Below are positions 12,332 through 24,497 of a stretch of DNA of 64,000 bases, piece by piece; within the stretch, counting starts at the first letter, position 1, and each line of letters begins with the position of its first letter. This stretch comes from Poa pratensis (lineage: Eukaryota; Streptophyta; Magnoliopsida; Poales; Poaceae). Location of the stretch: positions 44,604,853 through 44,668,852 of the forward strand of contig CAMZMU010000027.1 of NCBI GenBank assembly GCA_947311845.1. The letters are read 5' to 3'. Under the pieces are notes generated by a model, which did no database searches, was not told the DNA's origin, and saw only the letters and a program-made list of their open reading frames with translations. A program made the position numbers and the translations under genes.

Positions 12332-13710
12332 GCGCTTCCGCAGCAGAGCAGAGCAGTCTACCCCATGTCCGGACGGATCAGCCCCGGTTCGCTGCGCGCT
12401 CCGTCTCCACCCGCTGCTCCCCCGACCCCATCCACGCACGCACCAACCGAATGTCCCCGGAGCAGAGCAGCAAGGAGATAAGGATCTGGCAGCAGCGAGC
12501 GACCAAGGCTGAGCGTGTGACTGTGCTTGAGAGACGAGATAGAAGAGAGGAGCAGAGTTGCGGCGAGCAGCGAGCCACATAAACCGAAGCGCTTTTAAAT
12601 GGAGGGCACCTCCTCCTCATGCTTCTCTTTTCCCCCACGCCTGACGCCTCGCAGCCACACCTTGCCGCGCCTCGAACTGCACACTCCTCCTCCTCCTCCT
12701 CCTCCTCCTCAAGTTGATGGCGGCGAAGCGGCCAGCGCCTCTCCCTTCGCGCGAACAGTGTCCCTGCGCTAGCTAGACACCAAACCTCCGAGCAGCACCG
12801 CCCACCAGAAAGATATGCTACTACGTGCTCCTCCCTCGCCGCGCCTGGCCTTTCCCTCCCCTCAACTGATCCGATCCCAAGAATTGATCTGCCGCGAACA
12901 ACACGGAGTAGTATATCTGCGGGAAATGCTGCTAATTGGTTCCGATCAAAAACTACTACTCCGGCACTGGTACTACTGCGATGAACGAGTAGTAGTTTTG
13001 AGGATTAAAAACTGCATCAGGGGTGCCGCGTCGCTATCGGTCATACATTCCGCCAGTCAGAGACCGCCTGCGCTTTACGGGACCGACGTGGCGCGACGAC
13101 GGCCGCGCGACTCGAGGATGCTCACGCATGTCCATCTACGACGTGGAGCGTCACCGCCTCGCCCTCACCTCACCAGACCAGGGTACGGTCGCACACAGGA
13201 TCGGGATTACTGACTAGTTTAATCGCGATCTGGACGGAGATCAGCCCCAAGTGGTAACCTCGCGGGGTTGGATTAGGATAGCCGAGTTCACAGTTTGAGT
13301 ATCCACTTGGGGGAGTCCATGAGTGGACGGCACAATTATTCTACTCCATTGAACAGGTGGGACTGTAGCCATGGCCGGCCTGGTCTCACAAGTCAAACCA
13401 AGTGGAGGACCTACTGAAATGTCAAAAAACAAAATAAAAAATTGGAGGACCTACCAGGCCCGGGCCCACAGTGGTGCCAACTGTGCCACCGGCACAAATT
13501 ATATGTATACTGCCAGTGGCGTGCATCCCAAGTTGTGCGCCACTAGTACTGTACATCTGGATTTGTTTTTTTTTTTGCTTTTATGCTGCGTCTTGGGCCG
13601 CACCACTGCACACTGCTGGGCAGTCTCTCTGACTCCGCCTCGCGTAGTGCACGCGCTCGTCCGCTGCTAGTCGAGTTGTCGTCGTAGAAGGTGTTATGTA
13701 CAAGTTTATG
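12332..13710. other. SPA promoter side and intergenic DNA
   Basis: GC-rich 5' UTR/promoter sequence of the SPA gene to about 12800, including a CTC microsatellite at 12684-12710, then mixed sequence with no coding pattern or repeat that I recognise. Confidence 0.4.
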
Positions 13711-13711
13711 A

Positions 13712-14090
13712 GTGCAGCGATATGTAGCCCGGTTTTAAAAGAAAACCAAACCTGCATTTTTTTGTGTCAAAAAATTCGAAAACAAATCCTGCATGTAGGT
13801 AATGTTTATATCTACAGCTATGCAAATTGTTAGTGAAAGATACGCTGTATTTTAGGCCGGGTAAAAAAGACAAATACGCGTATCTGGATCTGGAACATCA
13901 CACGGTTGAAAAAATCGAATTTTTTGCCAGATTTTTTGTTTTTGTGTAGCGTAGAATCTTACGAATTTCGATTTGAAACTTTACGTAGAGGTAGATCGCG
14001 ACTTAATCTACATCCATGATTTTTTTTCAGAATTTTTTGAATCAAAATATTTGGTTTTGAATTTTTTGATACCGAGCTACTTGTAGCTCG
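13712..14090. repeat. Possible foldback element
   Basis: The left edge reads atatgtagcccggttttaaa and the right edge ataccgagctacttgtagctcgg; the arms are related but imperfect, and the interior is rich in 'gaattttttg' runs. Probably a diverged MITE; no target duplication is clear. Confidence 0.3.
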
Positions 14091-14642
14091 GCCTCTATTT
14101 GAGATTTTCGCAAGTTTATTAGAAAAGAAGTATCAAATTCGTCATCCGGTAATCTGTTGATCCTTCTAGTGTTGCACTTGCAATTTTTTCTTACAATCAG
14201 TCTACCTCGTTTTAAATTTATTTCAAAGAACATAAAAGGAATGGTGATATTCAAATAAAGATAACGCAACTTCGATTTATATAGGTATGATAGTAGTACC
14301 TTTCTTTTGGATCCGTTTCTATTTATCTCATCCAAAATCGAGTCTCTTTGAATATAGAAAAAAATGGTAAAGAACGAATCACCGGTAGAAGTTACGGTGT
14401 TACGTTAAACATTATGTCATACACATTAAAATTATTTATTAGTTCAAATTATGGGCCCGTTTTAAATTTTGGCACAGGGTCTCGGATTTTCCCGGCCCGG
14501 CCCGGCCCTGGGACCTACTAAAAAACAACAAACACAGCTGAAGGACCAGAAGAAGCGGACGTAGTATATTTCTTTTCTAATTTATTTTGACGTAGTAGTA
14601 TATTTATTAGATTCAACTGCATTCATGCATCTCACGTATTTT

Positions 14643-16042
14643 TTTCCGAGTAACCTCTCGAAGAGGGCAGGGCGTTCCTACAACTCGTATAGAAGAATAG
14701 AACTGACCCAGTTTATAAGAAAAACCGGGTCCAAAAACCATATAAATACCCTGTTTATGAGGAAAATGGGGCCGGAAAACCGCACATGCGAGGAGACCGT
14801 CGCCCACACGACCCTAGCCCACCAAACACCACAAAGCACACCACCGGTCCCGGGGCCGCCGCCCCGACATACACCACTCGGCACCAAAGCCGCACACGAG
14901 CCACAACGACGCGCGACCCGGCCGTCTCGTAGCCCCTGCTACCCTCACTAAAAACGACCACCCGCAGACCTCAACGTTGCGCCAAATCGGGGGCCGCCGC
15001 CCCGGCGTAGCAACCAGATCAAACTCCGCATCGCCCGGAGCCGAACCAGCCGGGTCAAAACACTTGCTGCCCTCAGCAGCACCAGGTCGCCACCCAAAAC
15101 CTCGCTAGGAGAAGGTCTTGCCTCATAGGACCGTCGCTATAGAGGGGACCGAGGCCACCGTCTCAACACACCGCCACCGTCCGGGATCGCCACCCGGCAT
15201 CCACCTCGCCCGACCACAGCACCAACCCGCCCAATCACTTCGAAACCGACGCACCGCGAGGGCCAAGAGCTCCAACGCGGCGCCTCCAACAAGGAAATGA
15301 CGTGTTCGTCATCGTCACCCGCTCCACGAGAGCTTAGGTTTTCACCCGGAGATCTTAGAACCACTCGCGTTGGAGAGATCAGAGCTCCACGATGACGCAA
15401 ACGAGAAGGGGAACGCCGCCCGAAGGCGCCGCCGTCATCGGCACCGACCGGAGTCAGATGCAAGGCTTTCGCCAGGAGCTTGATCTGCCCACTAAGCACC
15501 AAGAGAACCAAGACGAGCAAAGGGGTGTTGTGGCTCCTGCTGTCGCGCGCCGGAGCTAAACCGCGACGCCTCCTACCACTGTGGCCGCCGCACCATCTTC
15601 CACGACCTGGGGCCGCCGCCCCAGCTTGCCTGCAATCACCCGCCACCACAGACCAGCCTCCTGGTGCCGGCAGCAGCATGAATCCACGCGGCCCGCATGG
15701 CCCAAAAGGGGCCCAGATCGAGCCCGCCTGTCCGCCCACGCCCAGCACCTCGCCATGGTCGCCAGCTCGTGCGGCCGCCGCCCGCGCCTAGCTCCGCATG
15801 GACGCCACCCGCGCCTCCTCGCCGCTCGACGCCGACTGTCGCCGCCACAGAACCTCGCGCGAGAGAGCCTCGACGGAGAAAGAACGTCGGCTGCCACCTT
15901 CCTTAGGGTGCGCGCGGCTTTGCCGGCCTCCCTCCGGCGGCAGCGCAGCGGAGGGAGCGGTGGGGGCCTACCGACGGCGGGTTAGGGTTTCCCCTGAGTC
16001 GACCAGAGGAGGGCGACGCGGGGGTGGGTGGGTTTTTTTATT
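14643..16042 (-). mobile_element. GC-rich LINE-type retroposon, minus orientation
   Basis: About 1.4 kb of GC-rich DNA that on the minus strand begins near 16042 with a C-rich leader and 'ggggaaaccctaac', and ends at 14643 with a short A run. The flanks share a candidate duplication, 'catctcac(g/a)ta' at about 14628 and 16044. It resembles in size, base composition and 5' leader the better delimited retroposon at 38355-39766. No intact reverse transcriptase frame is seen; open frames here are by-products of GC richness. Confidence 0.45.
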
Positions 16043-16195
16043 CCATCTCACATAATGTCTATCTGATTGGCCCACTTCCGCTTTTGTCCATGCAGACAAC
16101 CAACACGGCAACATAAACAGTTTCAAAAAAACACGGCAACGTAAACGGATACTACGTGTGATTGTCGTCCCCTTGCCCAAGTATTCAAAACACTT

Positions 16196-16310
16196 GGAAA
16201 CGCTTATGAACGCACGTGCGAGCCGTCGAATGCTCACGTGGCGCACAACACGCGGAAACGCTTATGAACGCACATGCGAGCCGTCGAATGCTCACGTGGC
16301 GCACAACACG
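16196..16310. repeat. 58-bp direct duplication
   Basis: Two near-identical 58-bp units: 'ggaaacgcttatgaacgcac' through 'cacgtggcgcacaacacg', differing at a couple of bases. Each carries 'cacgtggc' (a G-box core). Confidence 0.85.
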
Positions 16311-16929
16311 TGGCGGGTCCTACCCATCTTTTTCCTCCCCACTTACTTCCCTCCCGACGGTTACGAGTGTCAGCCGAGCCGAAGCCACGGAGAAGGGGGA
16401 TTTACAGGGATCGCTAGGGCGGTGGCGGACGCGCGGAGGAGGAGCTCGACGCAGGGCGGGGCGGTGAGACGTCGCGGCAGCGCGTCGGCCGCGGGAGGGG
16501 CGGATGGCAGTTAGGCCGGCGGTGACGGCGGGAGTGCCGGAGAAAGATCTCCCGGCCTAGAATTTCATGGTCAACGCGTAGAAGTCGTCTCCATCCCCGT
16601 CATGGCCCGGTGAAGCCGGAGAAAGATCTCCCCCGACGCAAAGAGCTTCCGAGACCAAGAAGCAGTGTGAACGCAGAACAAAGGTCCAGACTCAAGAAGA
16701 AGTCGTCGACGTGGATGGAACAAGCCGTCGTTGTTCAGCAACGAGCCAACACCGATGCCATCGTCGCCCAACCCGTGCATAAAGCACTTTTTGTGCTCGG
16801 GATGGTTCGCGAACGGCCTGCCCTGGTCGTGGCCGCCAACACAGCGGCCATCTTGAGATCTTTCGCGAACACCCCCCCCCCCCCCCCTCCCTAAGTTTGT
16901 CCCAAGTGGAGATACATCCTTGTGTAACT

Positions 16930-17320
16930 ATGGCGCAGTATTTCTTCTCAAGCAAAGAAATGCAATGACTCATCGGTCATCGACCTTGAGGATGACATCC
17001 CAAGGGAGAACATGCTGAGGGGGAGGACCAACTCGAAGCTAGATGCAAAGCATGGAGTTTTGACAATCGCATGGCAAGAGACACTGAAGGGGATCATAAC
17101 CGCCAAGGAGGCGTCAAGTGAGAAGAGGGAAGAGATGAAACGTCGAAAGAGAAGAGACAATGAAAAAGTTCTTTCGATTAAAAAAATGCTATGCATTGAT
17201 AGAGCTCACACTACTCACCGAGGAGACTCAGATCATAACGGTTGACCTAAGCATAATGGACCCGGTAAAAAGGGTTTGGTTTGAGAAGGAGCAAAAGTTT
17301 ATGTTAAATCGAGGTGCGAG
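16930..17320 (+). pseudogene. NAM-associated C-terminal domain remnant
   Basis: One frame reads SSVIDLEDDIPRENMLRGRT, then KGIITAKEASSEKREEMKRR; a second frame from about 17160 continues with VDLSIMDPVKRVWFEKEQK. The order (acidic patch, basic 'RGR' region, long charged helix, 'DLS.M.P..R.WFE..Q') is that of the NAM-associated domain found in repetitive plant proteins linked to PIF/Harbinger elements. The frame change and missing N-terminal part show it is broken. A run of 18 C upstream at about 16870-16888 is notable. Confidence 0.5.
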
Positions 17321-17339
17321 ATTACCGAATACGCATTGT

Positions 17340-17954
17340 ATTTGTGTGTTTTGCATTATTTGATCTCATAGGATAGTTGCATTATTGATTTCTTTCTTTA
17401 TATATGGCATGAGTCCAGATGATTCCTGAAGTGCAGTTAAATTCAAACACTAGGGTGTTCCACTAACAACAGACCAACAAGGCAGCAATATTGCATGAAA
17501 AGAAAATACAGATGAGTGATAAAAACATATCTTAGCATCACTCCCTAATTCACCATTTGTGCTCAGCCTGTAGAATACATATCCACCTGATTCAGTGCTA
17601 CTGATGCAAAAGGCACTATAATATTTGGCAGCTGCTACTAATTTTACCTATGATTTTTAGTTGCTACTATCATATAGCTAACTTAGATAATGCACACAGA
17701 GAATATTTTTTACAGGGATAAATAACAGGATAAACCAGAAATTATACGATAGCAAAGATCCTGCCAATTAAATGGGCCATCCAAGTGATTCATCACTGGT
17801 AAGTCATACTAAATATTTTACTAAATTGCAGTACACTTGTAGTGTAACGAAATAGGTGAAAGAAAGTTAAGGTTTGCACAAAGAGCTTATTACAATTGTC
17901 ATAAGTTTGACACTGTACAGTAGAAATGCAGTTTATAACAACTAATCATCCAAC
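17340..17954. other. 3' flank of the RCC1-repeat gene
   Basis: AT-rich sequence between the NAM-like remnant and the RCC1-repeat gene stop; likely includes the 3' UTR of the latter. No gene or clear repeat seen. Confidence 0.4.
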
Positions 17955-20598
17955 TCACTGACCTTGCTGGGTTTGCCTCCCCGCAGAGAGTGAAACAATG
18001 CATTCCTGGACCATCACTTGGACTTTTCTCTTCAGAAGCTTGTCCTTCACACCAGAAAGCATGCTGCGGTAAAACATCTCCAAGCGAGCGAGTTCATCAG
18101 TATCTGACGAATCTAAGATGTTCTCAAATTCCTTTCTGATATCAAAGACAGCAGACTCTTGAAGCGAACGCGGAAGCGTCCGTTCATCCATAGGCTTGCG
18201 AAATATTGAAATGTGAAGTATGTTAGCATACCTCTCCATGAGTGTCAGTTTTGACCTAAGGAACTGTAGCTCCTCTGAGGCAGCAGATAACTTCTGCTCC
18301 AACTCAGTGTTAGTGCGGTCACTCACTCTTGATGTCGAAGCCTGCGCTTGGTCCTCTTGAATTTCCTGGAAGTTCTCATCAAGAGGAGGCCACATCACAG
18401 CACATGGAGTGTAGCTATCAGCAGTCTGGTCTCTCCCAAGCACACCACTCCGGCCTCGGCCCCATGCCCACATCCTATACCCTTCACCCGCAACAAGAAC
18501 AGTGTGGGCAGCTCCACAGGCAACCTGCACCGGACCCAGAAACTTGAACCCAGTTGTCTCAGGAGACTGAACTCTTATGGGATATAGAGCATCCCCTGCA
18601 TCAACTCCTGAAAAGCTAGCATCTGGGCACAAGCCGAGACCTCTCTCCATTCCCCAGCACCACACCTCGCCATCGGAGGAGACTACTGCTGTGTGGAACA
18701 ATCCGCAATCAAGAGATATAAGGAAGGAACCGGTGGGTAAGCCATCAACAGGCTGCGGGGAGCAAATGGTGGCAGTTGTTCCATGGCCAAGCTGCCCATT
18801 GTCACCAATCCCAAATGTCCAGCACCGAGATTCAAGCTCCTGATCAAAAGATTTCGTATTGGTGAGCACAGCAGTGTGCCAAGCTCCACATGCAATTTCA
18901 TAAACCTCCCAAGAAGAGCCTTCACTAAATTCCGAGATAACCACAGGACGAGACCTACTTTCCTTGTCACCTAGACCCAACTGGCCATGGTTGTTATTGC
19001 CCCAGGAATAACAAACCAGGTCACCTCCTGTATAAGTCTCTCCAGCACTAACTGCAGCTACAACATGTTCGTTACCGCAGGCAACCTTAACTACACTGTG
19101 ACCATGGAAATCCCACACAGGCAGTGGGACTGCGCTAGCTGCTACGCAAAACTCTCCATCATCAGTCTGCTGCGGGCAATTTCCCCACATCCACAGGGCA
19201 CCAAGACTGTCTATGGCGAAAGACATCATGCCCCCAGCTTTCACAGAAGACAACTGTAGCAAAACATACAACAGGATTAGCTAAGCAGAAACTTCTCAAG
19301 CTTAAGAGTCAAAAGGGTGTTCCATATATACCTTCAAAGGAGTCTGCTCATGACTGTTCTGTGCTTCATCCTGCAGTGTTTCAGGAGAACCTAAATCTTG
19401 AAAACCCTCAACCAAACATGGAAAAACGGAATTCTCTTCCCCATAGCCAAGCTGGCCGTCCGTTAGGTTGTCAAGAAAGTAAATTACCCAGTACTGACAA
19501 GGATATTAGCAGAGTAACTTAGAGATGACAAAGCTCAAATAATGCAAGCAGTATAAAGGATACAGATATTGTAGCCCCATGACCAGAGTGAGCCTTCATC
19601 TGCATTGTTGGATATTATTCAGAACCATTGACATTTGCATCTCAACCTTCATCATATTTAATTGCTTTTCGCTGATATTGAGGCTGAGAAAACATTTACA
19701 GTTAAGACTAGTAAGCCTCCTAAGTAGGCACCACACATGGACAACTAATTTACATGCACCAAGAAACCTAGATAAACAAAGCATGTATTTACTCCCACTT
19801 TACCAATCATGCCATTGAAGCATAGTCAGGTCAGACCATATGAGCGAAAAATTCAACCAACATGCATCCACACACTGCGTGAAAGCCAGATACCACTAGC
19901 CTTCGAAATAAAGTGCTAGCACACACGGCTTTGGATCATGGGCATCATTCAACTCACAAGCTACATCACCGGGAAATCAAACTGCCAGGTTGGTTGACAA
20001 CCTCAATGGAATCAAACCATTCTATATTTACTATCTCACGTTTGAGCCTAGGATTAATTCCAATTCTCAGGCTAGTGCATCGACCACTACTTTCGCAGGC
20101 CGCACGGCATAACATTGCTGCAAACACTTCCCACTTCAGACAACATTTATCCAAAATTCCAAATTGCAATGCACACAGTGTCCAGTTTGCTTCTACTATC
20201 ACGAAGAAAAGTAGTAGTACAAGACAACGGGATAGAGGCACAGAGCACCAACCGTCGAGCGCGAGGCTGTGGTACGCGCCGGCGGCGACGGCGGAGAACC
20301 TGGGACGCTGCCTCCCTCCGCCAACAGCGACGGCGGGCACGACAGCGGTGGGCACGAGCTGGTCCGCCTCGCGGCCGGTGCCGAGGCGGCCGAACATGCC
20401 CCGTCCCCATGAGTACACCTCCCCGTTACCTGCAAACCGCACACACACAAAAAAAACACCCCTCAGCTCAGATCCCAAATTCCGGCCGGCGATGCGCCGA
20501 AGAATTCTGCGGCCAAGCAGCTAGCGGGCGTCGTTCTTACATGTGAGGGCGAGCGTGTGGGCCTCGCCGGCGGCGACGGCGCACACCTTGGGCGGCAT
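17955..20598 (-). CDS. RCC1-repeat (beta-propeller) family protein
   Basis: Five exons on the minus strand: 20598-20541, 20429-20253, 19599-19564, 19459-19332, 19253-17955, giving 565 residues. It begins MPPKVCAVAAGEAHTLALT and continues through RCC1 blade motifs: VYSWGRGMFGRLGTG, SLWSWGYN, LVCYSWGNNNHGQLGLG, CWTFGIGDNGQLGHG, WAWGRGRSGVLG. A coiled coil follows (about residues 440-475, LEQKLSAASEELQFLRSKL) and a conserved tail ending SLSAGRQTQQGQ. RCC1-repeat proteins are propeller scaffolds, some acting as exchange factors; the exact role here is unknown. Intron 3 (19460-19563, 104 bp) starts GTATCCTTT, a perfect U12-type donor, and the reading frame is kept only if exon 4 starts at 19459 after ...ACGG, a non-AG end. 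The stop lies in CAGCAAGGTCAGTGA, which also contains a donor-like site, so a further 3' exon is possible. Confidence 0.88.
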
Positions 20599-21273
20599 CT
20601 GCGGGGAGTTGCGGTGGAGTGGTGGAGATGGCAGGTGAGGAGGAAGGGGGCGAGAGTACAAGTGGAAGCATTACCGCGGGAGGAGATGGCAGTTAAAAAG
20701 GTTGTGGAAAGGAAGACGGCAAGGCAAGATCGCCCGACGCTGTCGTCTTCTTTGCTTTTTCTCCGGAGCTATCCTGATTATCGGCCTGGGCGTGTCGCGC
20801 GCTGCGTCACTGGAGATATGGCTACGATACCGTGCTTGGAATTTTGGAAGAGGTGGATGTGCTGACTGGGAAGTGTGATGGAACAAAGTGTGGATGTTTC
20901 ACTTGCTAGCGTCGATGCAGACATGTGTCGGTACAAAAATACAGACAGGTGTCACCGTGTCAATGTTTACTAGTAACTGAAGATGCAGACAAAAAAATTC
21001 AGATTCCACGTCATTCTGAAAGAAGCAGAACCTTATTTGAAACATACAAACTTGCAACACTGTACATCAACACCCAGATCCAGGAGATGCAATGCATTTG
21101 CGTTGAGATGAAACCGATTTGTACAAGCAGAGAACATCGATCACAAGCTTAGAACATCTACGGGTTCAGGTTACATCCACCATCTTAAGGAACAGCAAGC
21201 ACCCTGAAACTGAAAGTTGAGCTCCTTGGGAAGGAGTACTACTACTAGTTAGTAAGGCTACCATCTCACACTC
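20599..21273. other. Promoter side of the RCC1-repeat gene and intergenic DNA
   Basis: GC-rich 5' flank of the RCC1-repeat gene to about 20870, then mixed sequence reaching the 3' end of the CASP-like gene. No further gene seen. Confidence 0.4.
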
Positions 21274-21302
21274 TCACAGATTTGATAGCCAGATAACATC
21301 GA

Positions 21303-23277
21303 TTATGGCGGATGTCGCAAGGAGGCGCAACTGACGAAGGCGCAAGCGATGGAGGCCGCTGAGAGGTCGCAGAAGCGTGGCAAGGGCTTGCAGAAGCTGG
21401 GAAGTGCTGTGTGCCGGATGCCCGTGCGGTTCAAATTTGACACCGCGGCTGCTGCGGATCCTGCGCTCATCATCGCATACGCAAAGACCTGCCAGGAGGT
21501 ACCAGCTGTGTTATTCTAAGTTCTGTAGAAATCTGGTAGAGTTCCCAAAGTTCAGATGTTATTTGTCAAGCTAAAAAGGGTCACAAACTACTGAAGGTGC
21601 AACTACCAGATTATATTATGACTTGTAACGATGAGTTTGTCTAAAGTCACCTGGGGAAACAAGCTTTGGAAGCAAACAAAAGCATAAGGATAAACATCAT
21701 AAAGAAAGCACATCAGGTCCTGGTCTCCTCGCTTTTCCAGTGATAAGGATACTGGAATAAATGTTTCATGGTCGTTCCTTCAGATTTCTTCAATCAATAC
21801 GTGACTTGCCAAATGGCGTAGCGATAATGTAACAATGCTCAAAATAAAAGATGTGATCTTTTCATGAGCATTCTTTCGACTGGGAGGAGTGCGCAGATAT
21901 GCAAGATGCTACCAAGGATTCCATAATGAAGTATTTGGTAGTTTTTGTGCTGAGATCTAATTTCTGACTATTATAAATCATTATACATCTTATAATATAT
22001 GAAAAGTACTGAAGTAACCATGACAGCATGAGAAAACAAAACGCCGATACCTATGTATTTCATTAAACACCAATGCCAAAAAAAAAGATGTGCATTACCG
22101 TGTAACTGCTAAGATGGCTCATTGATTAACGCATCTTACGTGGATACCAAATAATTTTTTTGTATTCAAAACAAGTTTTTTGTACAAGCATTAGCTTCCT
22201 CCAATATGATTTGCATTTGCTCTTCATCTAGTTGCCTGCCACTATGGAGTTGAACTCTCTTTTTTGAAGAAAATGTTGGCACTTACGGATCTTTACTGTA
22301 TATTTGACCGTTAACACATCCGAATCCCCATACGGCCGCGCATGAACGTCTAAATAATGTTCCAATTTGCCCGTGCATATTTCTGTCATACTTATCGACA
22401 CTAAGTATAAACTGGTTGCACACAAAGGAACAACATTTCATCTAAATAAAGTAAGGAAACTGTTTTTATGTAGCCAAAATATAAACATGGCAAGTTGATG
22501 ACAACGAACACTAAATAAATTATACCAAGACCCACTTGCTAGCATGATATTTGTCCAATCGTAACTTAGGACTAACCCAACCAATACCGCCTATACTAGT
22601 ACTGGCTACTGACCTGCCTATACATAACTTGGAGGAAACCGGCAGTGCTATGCAGACACCTCAAACAGTAAAATAAGATATGAAACAACATGAGAAAATA
22701 TGCAATCTAAGCGTTAGAGCACAGTTAACCACAATAATGAATAGACATTGAAAAATCATATCAAAATGGCCAAGAAATTGACAGACCTGATCACCAGCTA
22801 ACAGTATCCAGGCATAGCGCCTGGACGGAACCACAGGGACTTTCTTCAACGCCTTGTGTGCAATCGACAGAAGTTGTGCCAGAGAGTAGGCAGCTGCCGC
22901 TGCAGACATCCCAACCAAGAATCTGAAGTTACGAACAACAGCATCAGAACTCAGTATTCTCTATGAGCTTATTTACAGATTTCAAACTACAAGAGTTCAA
23001 ACACTTACTCCAGGGAATCAGATAAGGACCAGTTGGCATAGAGTGGAACTTCAATGCCAAAGATGATGAGACTACCCCTTTGCTTGGCAGAGATCATTAG
23101 CAACATCGAGAGCAGGGCCATCAAGAGGGCTGCAGCTCTGGTTACCACCATGGCCATGTCCAACCGTGGATATCTTGGTGCTACAGATTTGGTCGGCTCC
23201 AGAGCTGTGTTGCTCCCCATGGCTGGCATCTGGATGCCAAGCTCCGAACCCTTCTGGCCATTACCATGGGAACTCAT
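21303..23277 (-). CDS. CASP-like membrane protein, 3A type, with altered C-terminus
   Basis: Three exons on the minus strand: 23277-23009, 22922-22787, 21488-21303, with GT-AG junctions in phase, giving 196 residues. It starts [20 protein letters not shown]. The first membrane helix is around residues 40-62 ([20 protein letters not shown]), then [20 protein letters not shown] with the second helix, [20 protein letters not shown] with the third, and NLNRTGIRH and [10 protein letters not shown], hallmarks of CASP-like (UPF0497) subfamily 3. These are four-helix plasma-membrane proteins related to the Casparian-strip scaffold. A one-base deletion near 21321-21323 shifts the frame: the protein now ends CASLRHPP, while the other frame reads [15 protein letters not shown] with a stop at 21274-21276, the usual C-terminus. 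The second half of helix four is therefore lost. Confidence 0.85.
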
Positions 23278-24480
23278 CCGTGTTTCTCCTGGTTGTGGTT
23301 TTCTGTTCCTGGAAGTCTACCGCTAGCAGAGGGTTTTGGCTACGCTGTTTTCCCTTTTAGCATGGTGCTGCAACTGAAGGGGGAGGATTCTAGTGAAGTT
23401 AAAAGATGTCTCTGGATGAGGACCCATGTAGTATGATGCACCCGTGAGTGCTCTGTGTACTTTCTGTCTACATGCTTTGACAAAAGCAGCACGGCTTTCG
23501 AGCTTCACAAGACCTGCAAGTTGTTTGTACTAGCATACTACTAGAGAGGATTCCCTTACAGCTGCAGTTATCCCCACGTGTCACGGGAATGTGTAATTTG
23601 CTACAGTTTGTTACAACAACAAAACAATCGTGGGATTCTTTTATCGAAAGATGCGCGGGAGTCTGAGTAATCTACCAAATGCAATGGGCTGAGAGGAGAA
23701 GGCAAGATACAGTGAGACTAAAAATTCGCACTCACATGCCTTTATCTGGGATACAATATGGTTGTCCAAATTTGAAGGCAAGCGTACCTTAAGACTGATT
23801 TGGAGTATTGTTCGTTAAGGCAGAAGTGTGTGTCAGTTTTACTAGAGTTTTATATTTTGTAGAGGTTTAATATCTCGCTCAAAACGCTTATAATCACTAG
23901 AAAACACATCTCTAGCATTGGATAAAACCATCAGCGTAATTTAACTGGAGAAAATAAGTGTTGGATGTTGGCAGAATTGTAACAATAAGATTTGAAAAAC
24001 AGACAGTAACCAGTCAAGGCAAATGAGGATAATTAGTACTACCTCCGTTCCATAATACTTTGAACTAAAACCACGACAAAAATTATGAAACGGACGGAGT
24101 ACTCTTTAAAGCTTTATCACAGAATGGGACTTGCAATAACTTCTCAACGCACTTGACATATCAACTTAATTATTCTTCACCCGCTATAAAAGAAATGTCT
24201 CTCAACATACAAGAGATCATTTACAGAATTAGTCAATGAGCCATAGCATGCTGCAAGCTTACCTGGTCTCCCGATCATAGTTTACCTAATCAGTTAATCA
24301 GGCTGTGGTAATTTTGATGTGCCATCCATCAGATCTATGGACGTCATAACAACAAAAGGCAAGATGATTAGAAAAGGTAAACCCAAATGAAATTTTATCA
24401 TGATTTTTAGAACGAGATTGGAAAACTATGTATTGCGTAAGTATCAGTGAAGCAGAGAGCAAACCTTTAATCTTTCAATG
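23278..24480. other. Intergenic DNA with one MITE
   Basis: 5' flank of the CASP-like gene, then AT-rich sequence. Apart from the Stowaway at 24039-24099 nothing recognisable is seen. Confidence 0.4.
24039..24099. mobile_element. Very short Stowaway MITE
   Basis: 61 bp with TA at both flanks (24037-24038, 24100-24101). The ends ctacctccgttccataat and attatgaaacggacggag are inverted repeats. Confidence 0.8.
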
Positions 24481-24497
24481 ACAGCCGTTTTGCAGAG

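Noticed and set aside
11808..12512. 234-residue plus-strand frame
   Set aside because: Antisense shadow of SPA exon 1, driven by GC-rich codons.
15137..15985. Several overlapping frames of 100-200 residues
   Set aside because: Pro/Ala/Arg-rich by composition, mutually overlapping on both strands in a repeat region.
20557..20865. Plus-strand frame over the RCC1-repeat gene start
   Set aside because: It overlaps the first exon and promoter of the minus-strand gene and has no motif.
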